Of a stretch of 64,000 bases of DNA, positions 45,480-54,316 are shown one piece after another. A program made the position numbers and the translations under genes. Below the pieces are notes generated by a model, which worked only from the letters and a program-made list of their open reading frames with translations, made no database searches and had not been told where the DNA came from. Source of the DNA: Haematobacter genomosp. 1 (GTDB lineage: Bacteria; Pseudomonadota; Alphaproteobacteria; Rhodobacterales; Rhodobacteraceae); assembly GCF_002196855.1 (NCBI RefSeq), contig NZ_NIPW01000005.1, forward strand, positions 62,001 to 126,000, written 5' to 3'. The stretch's first letter is position 1; every line of letters starts with the position of its first letter.

Positions 45480-45495
45480 ATGACGAGATTGGTTC
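45437..45495. promoter_or_regulatory. Array of five GAACCA/TGGTTC half-sites over the regulator start
   Basis: One perfect palindrome has 10-base arms TTGAACCAAT (45444-45453) and ATTGGTTCAA (45460-45469) around six bases. A second pair, GAACCAA (45473-45479) and TTGGTTC (45489-45495), encloses the ATG of the FadR-type gene. A fifth half-site GAACCAG is at 45437-45443. The two palindromes are offset by about 27-28 bases. This is very probably the autoregulatory operator of the encoded regulator (inference from position and symmetry). Confidence 0.75.
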
Positions 45496-46271
45496 ATACG
45501 AAGTCCGCGCCGGCTGAGGAGGCGAGTGGCAGTTCCACCTACGCCTTGGAGCGGCTGCGCCGCTATATCGACGATCTTCTGCATCAGCCGGGCGCGCGCC
45601 TGCCGACGGAGCGCCAACTCGTCGTGGAGCTGGGCGTGGGGCGGCGGGCAGTTCGGCGCGCGCTGGAGGTGCTGGAAGCCGAAGGTCTTATCCGCCGCAA
45701 GCAAGGAGCAGGGACGTTCGTGGGCGGCCTGCACCCGCTTCCAGAAGCCACGCGCGATCTGGTGACGATGACAGATCTCTTGGAGATCATGGAAGTCCGC
45801 CTGCGCCTGGAGCCGCAACTCGCCCAGCTTGCTGCCCTGCGCGCGCGTCCCGAGCAGGTCTCGCGGATGCGGGTCATCGCGGAGCGGATCCGCGATTATC
45901 AGGATCCCGACGAGGGTGAACTCTGGGATGGCGCGCTCCACCGTCTGATCGCACAGGCGGCGGGCAACACGCTCTTTCTGTCGCTGTTCGACATCGTGAA
46001 CCGCATCCGTCAGGACGATGCCTGGCAGCGGACACGGGATCAGATGCGAAGCGAGACATCCCGCGCCCCGATCTTCGAGCAGCACAGCGCCGTGGTGCAG
46101 GCCATCGCCGACCGGGATCCGGGCGCTGCGGGGGAGGCCATGCGTGACCACCTGATGTTCCTCCACAACAAGCTGATCGGTCAGACAATCTACGACGCCG
46201 CGCTCTTTCGCGAGGCACAGCACAACTCCAATCTTTCACAGTCCCTGCCAGACGGAGACCCGACGCCATGA
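45480..46271 (+). CDS. FadR/GntR-family regulator of the peptide importer operon
   Basis: Encodes 263 residues from the ATG at 45480. The winged HTH is LPTERQLVVELGVGRRAVRRALEVLEAEGLIRRKQGAGTFVGG; the helical FCD domain follows with RLRLEPQLAQLAALRA, the Asp/His metal or ligand residues in DGALHRLIAQAAGN and HSAVVQAIADRDPGAAGEAMRDHL. I chose 45480 because upstream codons read through the operator array. TTG at 45489 is another possibility. It ends in an ATGA overlap with the binding protein gene, so regulator and importer share a transcript. Confidence 0.9.
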   Translation: MTRLVHTKSAPAEEASGSSTYALERLRRYIDDLLHQPGARLPTERQLVVELGVGRRAVRRALEVLEAEGLIRRKQGAGTFVGGLHPLPEATRDLVTMTDLLEIMEVRLRLEPQLAQLAALRARPEQVSRMRVIAERIRDYQDPDEGELWDGALHRLIAQAAGNTLFLSLFDIVNRIRQDDAWQRTRDQMRSETSRAPIFEQHSAVVQAIADRDPGAAGEAMRDHLMFLHNKLIGQTIYDAALFREAQHNSNLSQSLPDGDPTP

Positions 46272-47773
46272 AGACCTCTCTCCTGTCCGCCGCCGCGCTT
46301 GTCGCGCTGATGGCCGCGATGCCTGCCAGTGCCGCGGATATCCGCATCGGGCTTCAGGACGATCCCGACACGCTGGACCCGCACCAGTCCCGCGCCTTCG
46401 TCGCGCGCATTGTTTACACCGGCCTGTGCGACAAGCTGGTGGACGTGTCGCAGGACGTGGAGATCGTCCCCCAACTTGCGACCTCGTGGGAGTATCGCGA
46501 GGAGGGCAAGGTGCTGGTCATGCAGCTGCGCGACGGGGTGAAGTTCCACGATGGCACGCCGTTCAACGCGGAAGCGGTCGTGTTCAACATCGAACGTGCG
46601 ATGACCATGCCGGAGTCCCGTCGTAAGAGCGAGCTTTCCTCTGTCGAGAAGGTGGAGGTAACCGGTCCGCTTGAAGTGACCTTTACCTTGAAGGCGCCCG
46701 ATGCCTCGCTTCTCGCGCAGCTTTCGGATCGGGCTGGAATGATGCTGTCGCCCAAGGCCGCGCAGGAGCTGGGCGCGAATTTCGGCTCCAACCCTGTCTG
46801 CTCGGGACCGTTCAAATTCGTTCAGCGCGTGCAGCAGGACCGGATCGTTCTGGAGAAATTCGCGGACTACTGGAACGCCGACAACATCCATCTGGACAAG
46901 GTGACCTATCTGCCGATCCCCGATACCTCGGTGCGCGTGGCGAACCTGCGGTCGGGTGACCTCGACATGGTGGAGCGCGTCGCCGCGACGGATGTCGCCA
47001 CGGTGCAGGGCGATGCCGGTCTCCAGACTGCCGAGTCCGTGGGGCTTGGTTACATGGCGATCTATGCCAATGTGGCGAACGGGCCGCGGGCGGAAAATCC
47101 GATCGGGCAGGATGCGCGCGTGCGCAGGGCCTTCTCGCTCGCCATTGATCGGGACGCGCTGATCCAGGTCGTGTTTGCGGGCATCGGGCGCGCGGGCAAC
47201 CAGCCCTGGCCGCCCACCAGCCCGTGGTATGACAAGGACATCCCGGTTCCCAAGCGCGACGTTGCCGCGGCGAAGGCGCTCCTGAAGGAAGCGGGGGTCG
47301 ATCGGGTGCAGGTGGAGATCCAGCACGCCAACAACCCCGTCGTCTCGCAGGTCATGCAGATGATACAGGCGATGGTGGCGGAGGCGGGCTTTGACGTCAC
47401 GCTCCGCGCGACGGAGTTCGCGACGCTGCTGAACGAGCAGACGGCGGGCAACTACCAGCTCAGCCGTTCCGACTGGTCCGGGCGGCCGGACCCGGACGGA
47501 AACCTCCATCAGTTCGTGACCTGCAACGGCGGGATCAACGATACGAAATACTGCAACCCGGAGGTGGACCAGCTTCTGAACGAAGCCCGCGCTGCGACGG
47601 ATACCGCCGCGCGGAAGGAGAAATACGCCGCCGCGACCGCGATCCTCGATCGTGACCTGCCCATCATCTACCTCGGCCACCAGTCCTATGTGTTCGGCTT
47701 CAAGAAGTCGGTGACCGGCTTCACCGCCTATCCGGATGGGATGATCCGCCTTACGGGCGTCAACGTCGAGTAA
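46268..47773 (+). CDS. Peptide-type ABC transporter substrate-binding protein (family 5)
   Basis: Encodes 501 residues: a signal peptide (cleaved after MPASAAD, about residue 23), then a DppA/OppA/GsiB-like fold. DPDTLDPHQSRAFVARIVYTGLCDKL, LRDGVKFHDGTPFNAEAVVFNIERA and VRRAFSLAIDRDALI are family landmarks. Paired cysteines (NPVCSGPF and the later TCNGG...YCNP) may form a disulfide. With a gamma-glutamyltransferase in the operon, glutathione or another gamma-glutamyl compound is a plausible ligand (inference). It overlaps the FadR gene by ATGA. Confidence 0.93.
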   Translation: MKTSLLSAAALVALMAAMPASAADIRIGLQDDPDTLDPHQSRAFVARIVYTGLCDKLVDVSQDVEIVPQLATSWEYREEGKVLVMQLRDGVKFHDGTPFNAEAVVFNIERAMTMPESRRKSELSSVEKVEVTGPLEVTFTLKAPDASLLAQLSDRAGMMLSPKAAQELGANFGSNPVCSGPFKFVQRVQQDRIVLEKFADYWNADNIHLDKVTYLPIPDTSVRVANLRSGDLDMVERVAATDVATVQGDAGLQTAESVGLGYMAIYANVANGPRAENPIGQDARVRRAFSLAIDRDALIQVVFAGIGRAGNQPWPPTSPWYDKDIPVPKRDVAAAKALLKEAGVDRVQVEIQHANNPVVSQVMQMIQAMVAEAGFDVTLRATEFATLLNEQTAGNYQLSRSDWSGRPDPDGNLHQFVTCNGGINDTKYCNPEVDQLLNEARAATDTAARKEKYAAATAILDRDLPIIYLGHQSYVFGFKKSVTGFTAYPDGMIRLTGVNVE

Positions 47774-47827
47774 GCCTTTGGCGTCGCGCGGCCTGGTCGC
47801 GCGACGTCCCACGCAAGGGAGAGCGAC

Positions 47828-48775
47828 ATGCTCCGCTACATCGCCCGCCGCCTTCTGGTGGCGCTGCCGACGCTGCTTCTGGTGTCGATCTTCGTCTTTC
47901 TGCTGCAGAAGCTGCTGCCCGGCGATCCGATCCTCGCGCTTGCGGGGGAGGAGCGTGATGCGGCGACGCTCGACTTCCTGCGGGAGCAGTATCATCTGAA
48001 CGATCCGCTCATCAGTCAGTATTTCCGCTGGCTGGGCGGGGTGCTTACCGGTGATTTCGGCACATCGCTTCGCACGGGTCAGCCGGTGCTGGAGCTGATA
48101 CTCGAGAAACTTCCCGTCACGCTGCAACTTGCGGTGATGGCGATGGCCTTCGCACTGGTGATCGGTGTGCCCTTCGGCATCCTTGCGGCCACGCGAAAGA
48201 ACACCTTCATCGACTATGCCGCCAACTTCGTGGCGCTGAGCGGGCTTTCTATCCCCAACTTCTGGTTGGGCATCCTGCTGATCCTGCTGGTTTCTGTGAA
48301 TCTCGGCTGGCTGCCCGCTTCCGGTTACGAGTCGCCCTTCGTCGATCCGGTGCGTTCGCTCCAGACCATGGTGATGCCGGCCTTCGTACTGGGGACCGGG
48401 CTTGCCGCAGCGCTGATGCGGCACACGCGCTCCGCCATGCTGGGTGTGCTGCGGAGCGACTATATCCGCACCGCCAAGGCGAAGGGGCTGACACGGCGGG
48501 AGATCGTCATGGGCCATGCCTTCCGTAACGCCCTGCTGCCGATCATCACGCTTTCCGCCTTACTGTTCGGAGAACTGTTGGCCGGGGCGGTGCTGACAGA
48601 GCAGATCTTTACCATTCCGGGTTTCGGCAAACTGATCGTGGATGCCGTTTTCAACCGGGATTACGCCGTCGTGCAGGGCGTGGTGCTGTGCACCGCCGTC
48701 GCCTTCATCCTGATGAACCTGATTGCCGACGTGCTCTACGTCGTGCTGAACCCGCGTATGAGGTCAACGCTGTGA
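47828..48775 (+). CDS. Peptide-type ABC transporter permease (DppB/GsiC family)
   Basis: Encodes 315 residues with about six membrane segments. MLRYIARRLLVALPTLLLVS is the typical first helix, followed by LLPGDPILALAG and the EAA loop DYIRTAKAKGLTRREIVMGHAFRNALLPI. GGAVLTEQIF appears as AGAVLTEQIFTIPGFGKL. It pairs with the next permease. It starts 54 bases after the binding protein with GGGAGAGCGAC as ribosome-binding site, and its stop overlaps the next start as GTGA. Confidence 0.94.
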   Translation: MLRYIARRLLVALPTLLLVSIFVFLLQKLLPGDPILALAGEERDAATLDFLREQYHLNDPLISQYFRWLGGVLTGDFGTSLRTGQPVLELILEKLPVTLQLAVMAMAFALVIGVPFGILAATRKNTFIDYAANFVALSGLSIPNFWLGILLILLVSVNLGWLPASGYESPFVDPVRSLQTMVMPAFVLGTGLAAALMRHTRSAMLGVLRSDYIRTAKAKGLTRREIVMGHAFRNALLPIITLSALLFGELLAGAVLTEQIFTIPGFGKLIVDAVFNRDYAVVQGVVLCTAVAFILMNLIADVLYVVLNPRMRSTL

Positions 48776-49644
48776 GCGCCGCCGACACCACAATCGCCCC
48801 CGTCGCCGCCCGGTCCCCGAGCCGGGCCTGGCGGAAGTTCAAGCGCAACCGCGCGGCTCTGGCGGGGTTTATCGTCATCGCCTTCTTTGCCGCGCTCGCG
48901 ATGCTGGCACCTCTGCTGCCCATCGCCGATCCGCTCGCCACGAGCTGGACGGCCATTCGCCTTCCGCCTTCCGCCGAGCACTGGATGGGGACCGATGAGA
49001 TCGGCCGCGACGTGTTCTCCCGCATGATCTGGGGTGCACAGGCATCCCTGATGGCGGGGATCGTGTCGGTGGCCATCGCGGTACTGACCGGCGTGCCGCT
49101 CGGTCTGCTGGCCGGGTATTTCGGCGGCTGGGTCGATCTGGTCATCAGCCGGGTGACGGAGGCGCTGCTCGCCATGCCGTTTCTCATCATGGCGATCGCG
49201 CTCGCCGCCTTCCTCGGGCCGAGCCTGACAAACGCGATGATCGCCATCGGGCTTTCCGCCATGCCGATCTTCATCCGGCTGACCCGTGGTCAGGCGATGG
49301 CCGTCAAGACCGAGGACTATGTAGAAGGCGCGCGCTCCATCGGCCTGTCGCACACAGAGATCATGGGTCGTTACGTTCTGCCGAACATCATCCCCCCGAT
49401 CATCGTGCAGGCGACGCTGACCGTGGCGACCGCGATCATCGCGGAGGCGTCGCTGTCCTTCCTCGGCCTTGGCCAGCAGGCCCCTGCGCCGAGCTGGGGC
49501 TCCATGCTCAACACCGCCAAGAACTTCCTCAGCCAGGCGCCGTGGCTCGCGCTCTGGCCGGGGGTTGCGATCTTCCTTGTCGTGATCGGCTTCAACATGC
49601 TCGGCGACGGGCTGCGCGATGCGCTCGACCCGCGCGAAAACTGA
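48772..49644 (+). CDS. Peptide-type ABC transporter permease (DppC/GsiD family)
   Basis: Encodes 290 residues. The N-terminal RAWRKFKRNRAALAGFIVIAFFAALAM is the DppC-type N-terminal domain, HWMGTDEIGRDVFSRMIWGAQASLMAG follows, and the EAA loop is EDYVEGARSIGLSHTEIMGRYVLPNI. The GTG at 48772 overlaps the upstream stop (GTGA), giving a correct N-terminus; the earlier frame is unlikely. Together with the previous permease it forms the membrane channel. Confidence 0.93.
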   Translation: MSAADTTIAPVAARSPSRAWRKFKRNRAALAGFIVIAFFAALAMLAPLLPIADPLATSWTAIRLPPSAEHWMGTDEIGRDVFSRMIWGAQASLMAGIVSVAIAVLTGVPLGLLAGYFGGWVDLVISRVTEALLAMPFLIMAIALAAFLGPSLTNAMIAIGLSAMPIFIRLTRGQAMAVKTEDYVEGARSIGLSHTEIMGRYVLPNIIPPIIVQATLTVATAIIAEASLSFLGLGQQAPAPSWGSMLNTAKNFLSQAPWLALWPGVAIFLVVIGFNMLGDGLRDALDPREN

Positions 49645-49653
49645 GAGATAGAG

Positions 49654-51435
49654 ATGACCAAGTTCACCACCCGTCCCGAAATCCTCGGCCGTTTCGGCGC
49701 TGTCACTTCCACCCACTGGATCGCCACCGCGGTTGGCATGAGCATACTGGAGAAGGGCGGCAATGCCTTCGACGCCGCTGTCGCCACCGGCTTCGTGCTG
49801 CAGATCGTGGAGCCGCATCTGAACGGGCCGGGCGGCGACATGCCGGCCATCGTCTATTCCGCCGCCAATGATCGTGTGGACGTGATCTGCGCCCAGGGAC
49901 CGGCCCCTGCGAAAGCCACCATCGAACATTACCGCTCCGAGGACATCGACCTGATCCCCGGTGACGGGCTGCTCTCCACGGTCATTCCGGGTGCATTCGA
50001 CGGTTGGATGCTGATGCTCCGGGATTATGGCACGATGACGGTGCGCGAGGTGCTGGAACCCGCGATCCATTATGCGGAGGACGGTCATCCCGTGCTGGCC
50101 CGCGTCTCGGCCACCATCGAGGGGCTGGGCGAGTTCTTCGAGAAGGAATGGCCGACCTCGCATGAAACGTGGCTGCCGGGGGGCTCCGCGCCTGCGCCGG
50201 AATCGAACTTCCGCAATCCGGTGCTGGCGGAGACGTGGAAGCGCATAGTGGCGGAGGCGGAAGCAGCCGGCTCCCGCGAGAAGGGCATCGAAGCGGCCCG
50301 GAACGCCTTCTATCGCGGCTTTGTCGCGGAGGCGATTCAGAGCTACCTTGATACGGCAGAAGTGATGGATGCGACCGGCGCGCGGCACAAGGGCGTGCTG
50401 TCGGCCGAAGATATGGCCGGTTGGCAGGCGACCGTGGAGGAGCCGCTGACCTATGATTACCACGGCTGGCAGGTTGCCAAGACGGGGCCGTGGGGGCAGG
50501 GGCCCGTCATGGCGCAGGCATTGGCGCTGCTGAAGGGGTATGACCTTGCCGCCATGGACCCGCTGGGCCCTGATTTCGTGCATACGGTGGTGGAGGCGAT
50601 GAAGCTCGCCTATGCGGATCGCGAGGTTTACTACGGTGACCCGGATTTCGCGGATGTCCCGCTCGGCGCGCTGCTGTCGGACGGCTACAACGACGCGCGG
50701 CGGAAGCTGATCGGGGCGGAGGCGTCGATGGAGCTGCGCCCCGGTGTCGTGCCCGGTTTCGAGGCCCAGCGGAAGCTTGCGCTCTCCGTCATTGGCGGGC
50801 TGGAGAAGGGCGCCGTTTACGAACCGACCATGTCGCACCTGACGGAGAAGCGGGGGGACACCGTTCATATCGACGTGGTGGACCGCTGGGGGAACATGGT
50901 CTCCACCACGCCTTCGGGCGGCTGGCTGCAATCCTCGCCGATCATTCCGGGGCTGGGGTTCTGCCTGAACAGCCGTGCGCAGATGTTCTGGCTGCGCCCG
51001 GGGCTGCCGACCTCGCTCGCACCGGGCAAGCGCCCGCGGACCACGCTGACGCCCTCGCTCGCGCTCAAGGACGGGCGGCCGACGCTGGCCTTCGGCACGC
51101 CGGGCGGCGATCAGCAGGACCAATGGCAACTCGCCTTCTTCCTGCGTTACGTCCATCACGAAGGCAATCTTCAGGCAGCGATCGACCAACCCCTGTTCCA
51201 CTCCACCCACTTCCCGGCGTCCTTCTATCCCCGCACCTCCGAACCCGGCGGCGTGATGATCGAGGACCGGATGGGCGACGCGACCATCGCCGAGCTGCGC
51301 CGGCGGGGCCACAAGCTCACGGTGGCCGACGGCTGGTCCATCGGGCGGCTGACGGCGGCGCGGCGCGAGAGGGACGGGCTGATCCGTGCCGCCGCGACGC
51401 CCCGGCTCATGCAGGCCTATGCGGTGGGCCGCTGA
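49654..51435 (+). CDS. Gamma-glutamyltransferase family protein, no signal peptide
   Basis: Encodes 593 residues of the Ntn-hydrolase gamma-glutamyltransferase family. The autoprocessing nucleophile should be Thr403 in [40 protein letters not shown] at the N-terminus, [20 protein letters not shown] and [20 protein letters not shown] are family motifs. There is no signal peptide, so it should act in the cytoplasm, unlike classical periplasmic GGT. Lying inside a peptide ABC operon (nine bases after one permease, one base before the ATPase), it probably hydrolyses the imported compound. Related acylases and oxamate or glutaryl hydrolases share this fold, so the substrate is open. Confidence 0.86.
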   Translation: MTKFTTRPEILGRFGAVTSTHWIATAVGMSILEKGGNAFDAAVATGFVLQIVEPHLNGPGGDMPAIVYSAANDRVDVICAQGPAPAKATIEHYRSEDIDLIPGDGLLSTVIPGAFDGWMLMLRDYGTMTVREVLEPAIHYAEDGHPVLARVSATIEGLGEFFEKEWPTSHETWLPGGSAPAPESNFRNPVLAETWKRIVAEAEAAGSREKGIEAARNAFYRGFVAEAIQSYLDTAEVMDATGARHKGVLSAEDMAGWQATVEEPLTYDYHGWQVAKTGPWGQGPVMAQALALLKGYDLAAMDPLGPDFVHTVVEAMKLAYADREVYYGDPDFADVPLGALLSDGYNDARRKLIGAEASMELRPGVVPGFEAQRKLALSVIGGLEKGAVYEPTMSHLTEKRGDTVHIDVVDRWGNMVSTTPSGGWLQSSPIIPGLGFCLNSRAQMFWLRPGLPTSLAPGKRPRTTLTPSLALKDGRPTLAFGTPGGDQQDQWQLAFFLRYVHHEGNLQAAIDQPLFHSTHFPASFYPRTSEPGGVMIEDRMGDATIAELRRRGHKLTVADGWSIGRLTAARRERDGLIRAAATPRLMQAYAVGR

Positions 51436-51436
51436 T

Positions 51437-53254
51437 ATGGCGGGAGCCACGAACGCGCCGGTCCTGGCGGTCAGAAACCTCACCACCTCCTTCCACACCG
51501 ACGAGGGCTGGAAGCCGGTGGTGCGCAACGTCTCCTTCGAGATCCACGCTGGCGAGACGCTCGCCATCGTGGGGGAGTCGGGGTCGGGCAAGAGCGTGAC
51601 GTCACTCTCCGTCATGCGGCTGCTCGACCCCGCGCAATCCCGCATCGAGGGGGAGGTGCTGCTGAACGGGCGCAGTCTCACCGCCCTCTCCGAAGGCGAG
51701 ATGCGGGAGATACGCGGCAACGACATCGCGATGATCTTTCAGGAGCCGATGACCTCGCTGAATCCGGTCTATACCGTGGGACGGCAGATCTCCGAGGTGT
51801 TGATCCGTCACCGTGGGCTGGACCGCCGTGCCGCGCGCGGGGAAACGGTGCGGCTGATGGAGAAGGTGCGCATTCCCAACGCGGCCGCGCGCTTTGACGA
51901 ATATCCCCATCAGTTCTCCGGCGGCATGCGGCAGCGGGTGATGATCGCCATGGCGCTGGCCTCGCGTCCGAAGCTGCTCATCGCGGATGAGCCGACGACG
52001 GCGCTGGACGTGACGATCCAGGGGCAGATCCTCGACCTCATAAAGGAATTGCAGGCGGAGGAGGGGATGGCTGTCCTCTTCATCACGCATGACATGGGCG
52101 TGGTGGCCGAAATCGCGGATCGCACGGTTGTCATGTTCCGCGGTGACGTGGTGGAAACCGGCGATACGGCGCAGATCTTCCACGACGGGCAGCATCCCTA
52201 CACGCGGGCGCTGCTTGCCGCCGTGCCCAGGCTCGGCTCGATGGAGGGGCAGAAATGGCCGCTCCGTTTCCCGAAGGTGGACATGGCGACGGGCGCGATC
52301 ACCGCAGAACCGCCGGTGGCCGATACGGTGAGTGACGCAGCCCCCGTGCTGTCGGTCCGCAACCTCGTCACCCGCTTCAAGGTGGGGTCCGATCTGCTGG
52401 GCCGCCCGACGGGAGAGGTCCATGCGGTACAGGATGTCTCGTTCGACCTCTTTCCGGGGGAGACGCTGGCGCTGGTGGGCGAATCGGGCTGTGGCAAATC
52501 GACCACTGGCCGCTCCGTCGCGCGGCTGGTGGAGCCGACGTCCGGCGCGGTTACCCTTGACGGTCGGGATGTGCTGACCCTCGGCACCGCAGGATTGCGA
52601 GACCTGCGGCGTTCCGTGCAGATGATCTTTCAGGATCCGTTCTCCAGCCTGAACCCCCGCATGACGGTGGGGCAGGCGGTGACGGAACCCATCGTCAAGC
52701 ACGGCATTGCCAGCGGACAGGCTGCGCGACAGAAAGCGGCCTCGCTGCTGGAGCAGGTGGGCCTCTCCAGTACCATGATGGACCGCTATCCGCATGAGTT
52801 CTCGGGGGGGCAGCGGCAGCGCGTGGCCATTGCGCGCGTGCTGGGTCTCAACCCCAAGGTCATCGTTGCGGATGAGAGCGTCTCCGCGCTCGACGTGTCG
52901 ATCAAGGCGCAGGTCTGCAACCTGTTGATGGATCTGCAACAGGAGTTCGGGATCGCCTACCTGTTCATCAGTCACGACATGGCGGTGGTGGAACGGGTGA
53001 GCCACCGGGTCGCGGTGATGTATCTGGGCGAGATCGTGGAGATCGGCCCGCGGGAGGCGATCTTCGGCAATCCGCAGCATCCCTATACCAAGCGACTCAT
53101 CTCTGCCGTTCCCGTTCCCGATCCCGCCCGCCGGAGCCTGCGGCGGGGCCTGATGACCGAGGAGCTAAAGAGCCCGGTCCGCCCGCGAGGATTCGAACCG
53201 CCGCAGCGGCGGTGGGAGGATCTGGGGGCAGGGCATCTGGTAATGGCCGCCTGA
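51437..53254 (+). CDS. Peptide-type ABC transporter ATPase, two fused nucleotide-binding domains
   Basis: Encodes 605 residues, a fusion of DppD- and DppF-like ATPases as in GsiA. First domain: Walker [25 protein letters not shown], Walker [15 protein letters not shown], switch FITHDMG. Second domain from about residue 310: [50 protein letters not shown]. Each domain ends in the oligopeptide extension with HPYTRALL or HPYTKRLI. The second Walker B reads DES rather than DEP, common in this family. The ATG at 51437 is one base after the GGT stop. A terminator follows and ends the operon. Confidence 0.95.
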   Translation: MAGATNAPVLAVRNLTTSFHTDEGWKPVVRNVSFEIHAGETLAIVGESGSGKSVTSLSVMRLLDPAQSRIEGEVLLNGRSLTALSEGEMREIRGNDIAMIFQEPMTSLNPVYTVGRQISEVLIRHRGLDRRAARGETVRLMEKVRIPNAAARFDEYPHQFSGGMRQRVMIAMALASRPKLLIADEPTTALDVTIQGQILDLIKELQAEEGMAVLFITHDMGVVAEIADRTVVMFRGDVVETGDTAQIFHDGQHPYTRALLAAVPRLGSMEGQKWPLRFPKVDMATGAITAEPPVADTVSDAAPVLSVRNLVTRFKVGSDLLGRPTGEVHAVQDVSFDLFPGETLALVGESGCGKSTTGRSVARLVEPTSGAVTLDGRDVLTLGTAGLRDLRRSVQMIFQDPFSSLNPRMTVGQAVTEPIVKHGIASGQAARQKAASLLEQVGLSSTMMDRYPHEFSGGQRQRVAIARVLGLNPKVIVADESVSALDVSIKAQVCNLLMDLQQEFGIAYLFISHDMAVVERVSHRVAVMYLGEIVEIGPREAIFGNPQHPYTKRLISAVPVPDPARRSLRRGLMTEELKSPVRPRGFEPPQRRWEDLGAGHLVMAA

Positions 53255-53280
53255 CAGCAACAGTCCGTTTCCTTGGGATG

Positions 53281-53311
53281 AAAGAGGGGGCTGGAAAAGG
53301 CTCCCTCTTTT
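53281..53311 (+). terminator. Rho-independent terminator of the peptide importer operon
   Basis: AAAGAGGG...GC and GGC...CCCTCTTTT form an A-U/G-C stem of about 11 pairs with one mismatch around a short GGAAAA loop, ending in TTTTG. It is 27 bases after the ATPase stop, on the plus strand. Confidence 0.8.
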
Positions 53312-53692
53312 GCAGTTTACGCCTCTCTCGGCCGTCAGGAGGGCGATTGATGCGTTGCCGAAGGGTGCGGCTGGACGAAAATTGCAAAATGCTGGAGAGT
53401 GGTATCTGGCCTCTTGAGTTCGGCGAAAGTTCCTGTAGACACCAGCGCGAAACCAGCTACCATATGTAGCGTTCAGGAAGCCCGGCCCCCCTAGGGATAC
53501 GGCAGGCGAGGAGGGGATGCTCCCCTTTTCGCTGGGATCAGCGGCGCGCCGGAAGGTTCCGGTCTTCGTTGGTCGGGGCAGATACCGAGCCTGGGCGCCA
53601 TGATCAACGGGCGGATTGCCTGACGGAACGATCGCTGCCTGTGCATCGGTCGGATCGCCATGCTCCGCCATCAACGTCCTGAGGAACCTGCG
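53312..53692. other. 381-base leader/promoter region of nrdHIEF
   Basis: No gene is seen. It should hold the nrd promoter. A palindrome at 53456-53470 is described separately. Downstream of it, short GC inverted repeats (for example GAGGGGATGCTCCCC at about 53512-53526) could structure a long 5' leader. I compared the region with the cobalamin riboswitch pattern, which precedes some nrd operons, and found no B12 box. Confidence 0.5.
53456..53470. promoter_or_regulatory. NrdR-box-like palindrome upstream of nrdH
   Basis: GCTAC-CATAT-GTAGC has perfect 5-base arms around an AT-rich centre. A GTAG half-site recurs exactly 31 bases upstream (53435-53438 versus 53466-53469), three helical turns, as tandem NrdR boxes are spaced. 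The upstream copy lacks its left arm. NrdR control is inferred. Confidence 0.4.
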
Positions 53693-53914
53693 ATGAGCGT
53701 CACTGTCTATTCCAAGCCCGCCTGCGTGCAATGCACAGCCACCACGCGCGCGCTCGACAGCCGCGGCATTGGCTACACCGTCATCGACCTGACGGAGGAT
53801 GCCGAGGCGATGGAGCGGGTGCAGGCCATGGGATATCGTCAGGCGCCGGTCGTCGTGGCGGGCAGCGAGCACTGGGCCGGATTCCGCCCGGACCGCATCG
53901 CCACGCTGGCCTGA
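53693..53914 (+). CDS. nrdH: Glutaredoxin-like NrdH redoxin
   Basis: Encodes 73 residues. The redox pair is Cys11 and Cys14 in KPACVQCTAT, with QAPVVV and the C-terminal WAGFRPDRI that distinguish NrdH from glutaredoxins. It donates electrons to the class Ib ribonucleotide reductase and is reduced by thioredoxin reductase. The ATG at 53693 follows GAGGAACCTGCG. First gene of nrdHIEF; nrdI starts 12 bases downstream. Confidence 0.95.
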   Translation: MSVTVYSKPACVQCTATTRALDSRGIGYTVIDLTEDAEAMERVQAMGYRQAPVVVAGSEHWAGFRPDRIATLA

Positions 53915-53926
53915 GGCAGCGCTGCG

Positions 53927-54316
53927 GTGATCGCCTTCTACTCCACCGCCTCGGGGAACACCGCGCGATTCATCGCGCGGCTCGGCGTTCCGGCGGTGCG
54001 GTTGGCGGAACCGCCGGTGGAACCCTTCGTGCTTGTTACGCCCACCTATGCGGATGGCGAGGGGCGGGGAGCAGTGCCGAAACCGGTTATCCGCTTCCTC
54101 AACGACGCCGCCAACCGGAGGCTGATCCGGGGCGTGATCGCTGGGGGCAACAGGAATTTCGGGGAATTCTTCGCCCGCGCGGGCGATGTCATCGCAATGA
54201 AATGCGGAGTTCCGCTCCTCTACCGGTTCGAGCTTTCGGGCACGGATGAGGATGTGGCGCGCGTCAGATCAGGATTGGAACGGTTTTGGACACGGCAGCT
54301 CTCTCCAGCCCAGTGA
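53927..54316 (+). CDS. nrdI: Class Ib ribonucleotide reductase flavodoxin
   Basis: Encodes 129 residues from a GTG start. The FMN-binding loop [12 protein letters not shown] is at the N-terminus, with [23 protein letters not shown] and [19 protein letters not shown] following, as in NrdI. It supplies superoxide or an oxidant for assembling the dimanganese-tyrosyl cofactor of NrdF. Its stop overlaps a GTG that is the likely start of nrdE. Confidence 0.94.
   Translation: MIAFYSTASGNTARFIARLGVPAVRLAEPPVEPFVLVTPTYADGEGRGAVPKPVIRFLNDAANRRLIRGVIAGGNRNFGEFFARAGDVIAMKCGVPLLYRFELSGTDEDVARVRSGLERFWTRQLSPAQ

Noticed and set aside
46190-48517. 775-codon open frame on the minus strand across the binding protein and permease genes
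   Set aside because: Shadow of genuine genes on the other strand with low-complexity composition and no recognisable fold.
48736-51726. 996-codon open frame on the minus strand across the permease, GGT and ATPase genes
   Set aside because: It is antisense to three well-supported genes, has no domain pattern or ribosome-binding site, and is rich in Arg, Gly and His as expected from GC-rich codon shadows.
53312-53692. Cobalamin riboswitch before the nrd operon
   Set aside because: I looked for the B12 box and the conserved core; neither is present, and class Ib enzymes do not need B12 control in the same way as class II.
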